Assembly (NCBI GenBank): GCA_007135995.1
Contig: SLHU01000199.1
Location: 1-6,417, forward strand
Length of the DNA: 6,417 nucleotides
Source: Clostridiales bacterium
GTDB taxonomy: Bacteria; Bacillota; Clostridia; Saccharofermentanales; UBA5734
Direction: 5' to 3'
Shown here: piece by piece, positions 5,601 through 6,417 of the stretch
Layout: the number at the start of each line of letters is the position of its first letter
Numbering within the stretch: position 1 is the stretch's first letter
The notes under the pieces: generated by a model
Databases searched by the model: none
What the model was told of the DNA's origin: nothing
Seen by the model: only the letters and a program-made list of their open reading frames with translations
Made by a program: the position numbers and the translations under genes

Positions 5601-6417
5601 GTTTGAAATTGCAGCTGGAGCATCTTGATGCGCAGAAAAAGCAAAATGACGGGGAGCAGCAGAAAATAAAGCGGCAGCTTCAGGTGATGCAAAAGACGTT
5701 CGAACAGCTGGAAGCTCAAAGAGAAGCGATCTTTGGTATAAAGGATCCTGATACAGAAGAAAATGGCTTAAATGAGTCGATTGATCGGGCAGAATCTGAG
5801 CTAAAAGAACGCAGAATAACAGCTGAAAGCGAAAAAGAACAGTATCATCAGCTCAAAACGCGTGCAGATGACCTGAACAAGTCGATGGATGGCCGCAAGA
5901 CCGCGCTTTCAGAGTCAGAAAAAGGCTTTCATGAGCGGCTGGGTCAATCCGACTTTGAAGACGAAGCACAGTTTTTTGCCGCCTGCCTGCCGGATATTGA
6001 GCGCAAAGCGTTGGCAACGGCAAATCAGAATCTGAATCAAGCGCTGACAGAGCTGAATGCTGGTAAACGTGAAAAACAAGCGCTGCTGGAAGATGAGCGG
6101 AAAAAATCGATGACAAAGCAGACGCTTGATGATTTAGTAAGCGCTTCTTCAATAAGAGAAGATGCTCGAAGCAACGTGCAGCAGGATATGGGTGCGATCA
6201 AGCAAAAACTCACAGATCAGGAAAAGATGCGTGCAAAACAGGCGCAGCGGATGCAAGCGCTGCAGAAACAAAAGGATGAAGTGGACCGATGGGCTTTGCT
6301 TCATGACCTGATTGGCTCGGCGGATGGCAAGAAGTTTCGGATCTTCGCACAGGGGCTGACGTTTGATATGCTCGTTGGCCATGCCAACCAGCAGCTCCAG
6401 AAGATGACAGTCCGCTA
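2684..6417 (+). CDS. sbcC: SbcC, Rad50-like ATPase subunit of SbcCD (3' end outside window)
   Basis: An SMC/Rad50-type ABC ATPase that controls SbcD and tethers DNA. The frame stays open for 1244 codons to the window edge. The ATG is the first start after an in-frame TGA at 2675-2677, and the N-terminus (MKIRQIRFKNLNSL) fits the family. Walker A is GPTGSGKST at residues 37-45. The Q-loop is Q155 in SMLLAQGGFAAFL, followed by ILEQITGTGIYSQIS. Gln/Lys/Glu/Leu-rich coiled coil runs from about 190 to 595. The zinc hook CPLC has C600 and C603. Coiled coil resumes after the hook but is broken at about 680-855 by a Pro/Trp-containing region with a Lys/Glu repeat. The segment 1206-1244 (LIGSADGKKFRIFAQGLT...) leads into the C-terminal lobe. 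The LSGGE signature, Walker B, D-loop and H-loop lie beyond the window; about 160 residues are missing by comparison with E. coli, giving some 1400 in total against 1048. No strong ribosome binding site precedes the start. Confidence 0.97.
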   Translation, partial: MKIRQIRFKNLNSLVGEWQIDLTHPAYASNGIFAITGPTGSGKSTILDAICLALYGRTPRLNRISKSSNEIMSRQTGECFAEVCFETKKGHFRCHWSQHRARRRPEGDLQAPKHEIANALTDEVYEAKLRGVAEQIEEMTGMDFDRFTRSMLLAQGGFAAFLQAGADERAPILEQITGTGIYSQISISVHERYAEERKRQAMMQAELDGFDLLSPESEKELADLLQQKLKQEQCLNQQLNSLKLKIGWIERISKLEADLAGLEATEKTLAQRLKDFKPDRIKLEMANKALELSAEHANLMSVRRAQEKDLHQIKLLQSQLPEKEKLSREAAEAVQQVEKRLELARNERKQLMPYLKKVRGLDQEMKNINRQMKESKDRLIEYNSAEKQMIDKQIHGKADCDQAMSALTNINGLLAESQIDEQLVEQLAGMQSRAENLQANWRRLGDLSKTLIDAEKKVKTCEKDLTEKQHRSEKQAEASAAFHEQLDQKQDALNAVLCGSSITEYRNHLSALADKKQLMERIAEAVSVRQRSSLLLQSAMEKQQKIETQRKTIASELSKTSKKQEGCEKDISHLEKQLLLVKRIEDLEKLRHQLHDGEPCPLCGALEHPYTEGQIPKMDETQALLLEKRLEQNLIRKEWSGLQISQAENSKDLEQVVSDQKEQTEMILSQSQKLQTYAALLARSFIFPASETSLAIRQADWFKAALTGAPAEQGNKKDKEDKENKVNKEEKDAERLKKWLAGRASDKPLSERDWPALNRQLRDHLLAQLSDLSSVQPPAGLHQDQVFTEQLRSHLLDPAEIINQNSSAQQRPIADEINRMQVTDTGHQRWQSDEEDRLADSLAAYRIWTVYEVSFLTHLIQQAETLDEAIRQLRGQSDAINKQTVKADNDTLEAVHQKNAAMQTLHQLQKEQKELAGHAERTSRQLLTWLEPFGAEQIEQANIDQVMQSLSDRRRQWQERQKQSGVLQQRVSSLKLQLEHLDAQKKQNDGEQQKIKRQLQVMQKTFEQLEAQREAIFGIKDPDTEENGLNESIDRAESELKERRITAESEKEQYHQLKTRADDLNKSMDGRKTALSESEKGFHERLGQSDFEDEAQFFAACLPDIERKALATANQNLNQALTELNAGKREKQALLEDERKKSMTKQTLDDLVSASSIREDARSNVQQDMGAIKQKLTDQEKMRAKQAQRMQALQKQKDEVDRWALLHDLIGSADGKKFRIFAQGLTFDMLVGHANQQLQKMTVR
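4826..4879 (+). repeat. in-frame 9-bp tandem repeat (six Lys-centred units) within sbcC
   Basis: Six imperfect 9-base units with the pattern (A/G)AT-AAA-(G)AG code for the three-residue series NKK, DKE, DKE, NKV, NKE, EKD at residues 715-732 of SbcC. Because the unit is nine bases, copy-number change would keep the frame. The stretch is much more A-rich than the surrounding gene and probably forms a charged, flexible or helical linker within the non-coiled insertion. Confidence 0.75.

Noticed and set aside
4928..5719. Long open frame (263 codons) on the minus strand
   Set aside because: It lies fully inside sbcC and is antisense to it. Its product is a Leu/Phe/Arg/Gln-rich mix expected from reading coiled-coil codons backwards, and no domain is recognisable.

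Overview
The window holds three genes in a row on the + strand: a class I SAM-dependent methyltransferase, sbcD, and sbcC, which runs off the right edge. SbcC and SbcD are the two subunits of the bacterial Mre11-Rad50-type DNA end-processing nuclease. SbcD carries all the expected phosphoesterase motifs. SbcC has an intact Walker A, Q-loop and CPLC zinc hook. Its C-terminal ATPase half (signature motif, Walker B, D-loop, H-loop) lies beyond the window.

Organism: a bacterium of roughly balanced base composition. The methyltransferase has an AGGAGGTG ribosome binding site and an N-terminal block (PGEPRFWDDPHIS...ML..HL) that I associate with methyltransferases of anaerobic Bacillota. SbcD and SbcC resemble the E. 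coli-type proteins in their motifs (YCGSPLP, SMLLAQGGFAAFL, GKKFRIFAQGLT), so the phylum is not settled. Bacillota is my preferred but unproven reading.

Layout: 1-55 is a short upstream stretch with the methyltransferase ribosome binding site. 56-907 is the methyltransferase. 908-1188 is an intergenic region with a consensus TATAAT, a 6-bp inverted repeat and one copy of a 15-bp direct repeat. 1189-2574 is sbcD. 2575-2683 is an unusually long gap for an sbcD-sbcC pair; it contains an 18-codon candidate leader ORF with a Pro-Pro-Pro tract, and its stop codon overlaps the sbcC start as ATGA. 2684-6417 is sbcC, open throughout, with at least 1244 codons.

Working together: SbcD supplies the Mn-dependent nuclease and SbcC the ABC-ATPase heads and the long coiled coil with its zinc hook. 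The complex trims DNA ends, opens hairpins and cruciforms, and removes protein-blocked ends. The methyltransferase has no evident link to this beyond adjacency.

I found no clearly new defence or mobile system. The points most worth following up are the candidate coupled leader ORF before sbcC, the large non-coiled insertion with a Lys/Glu 9-bp repeat in SbcC, the roughly 45-residue insertion in SbcD, and the 15-bp direct repeat bracketing sbcD.
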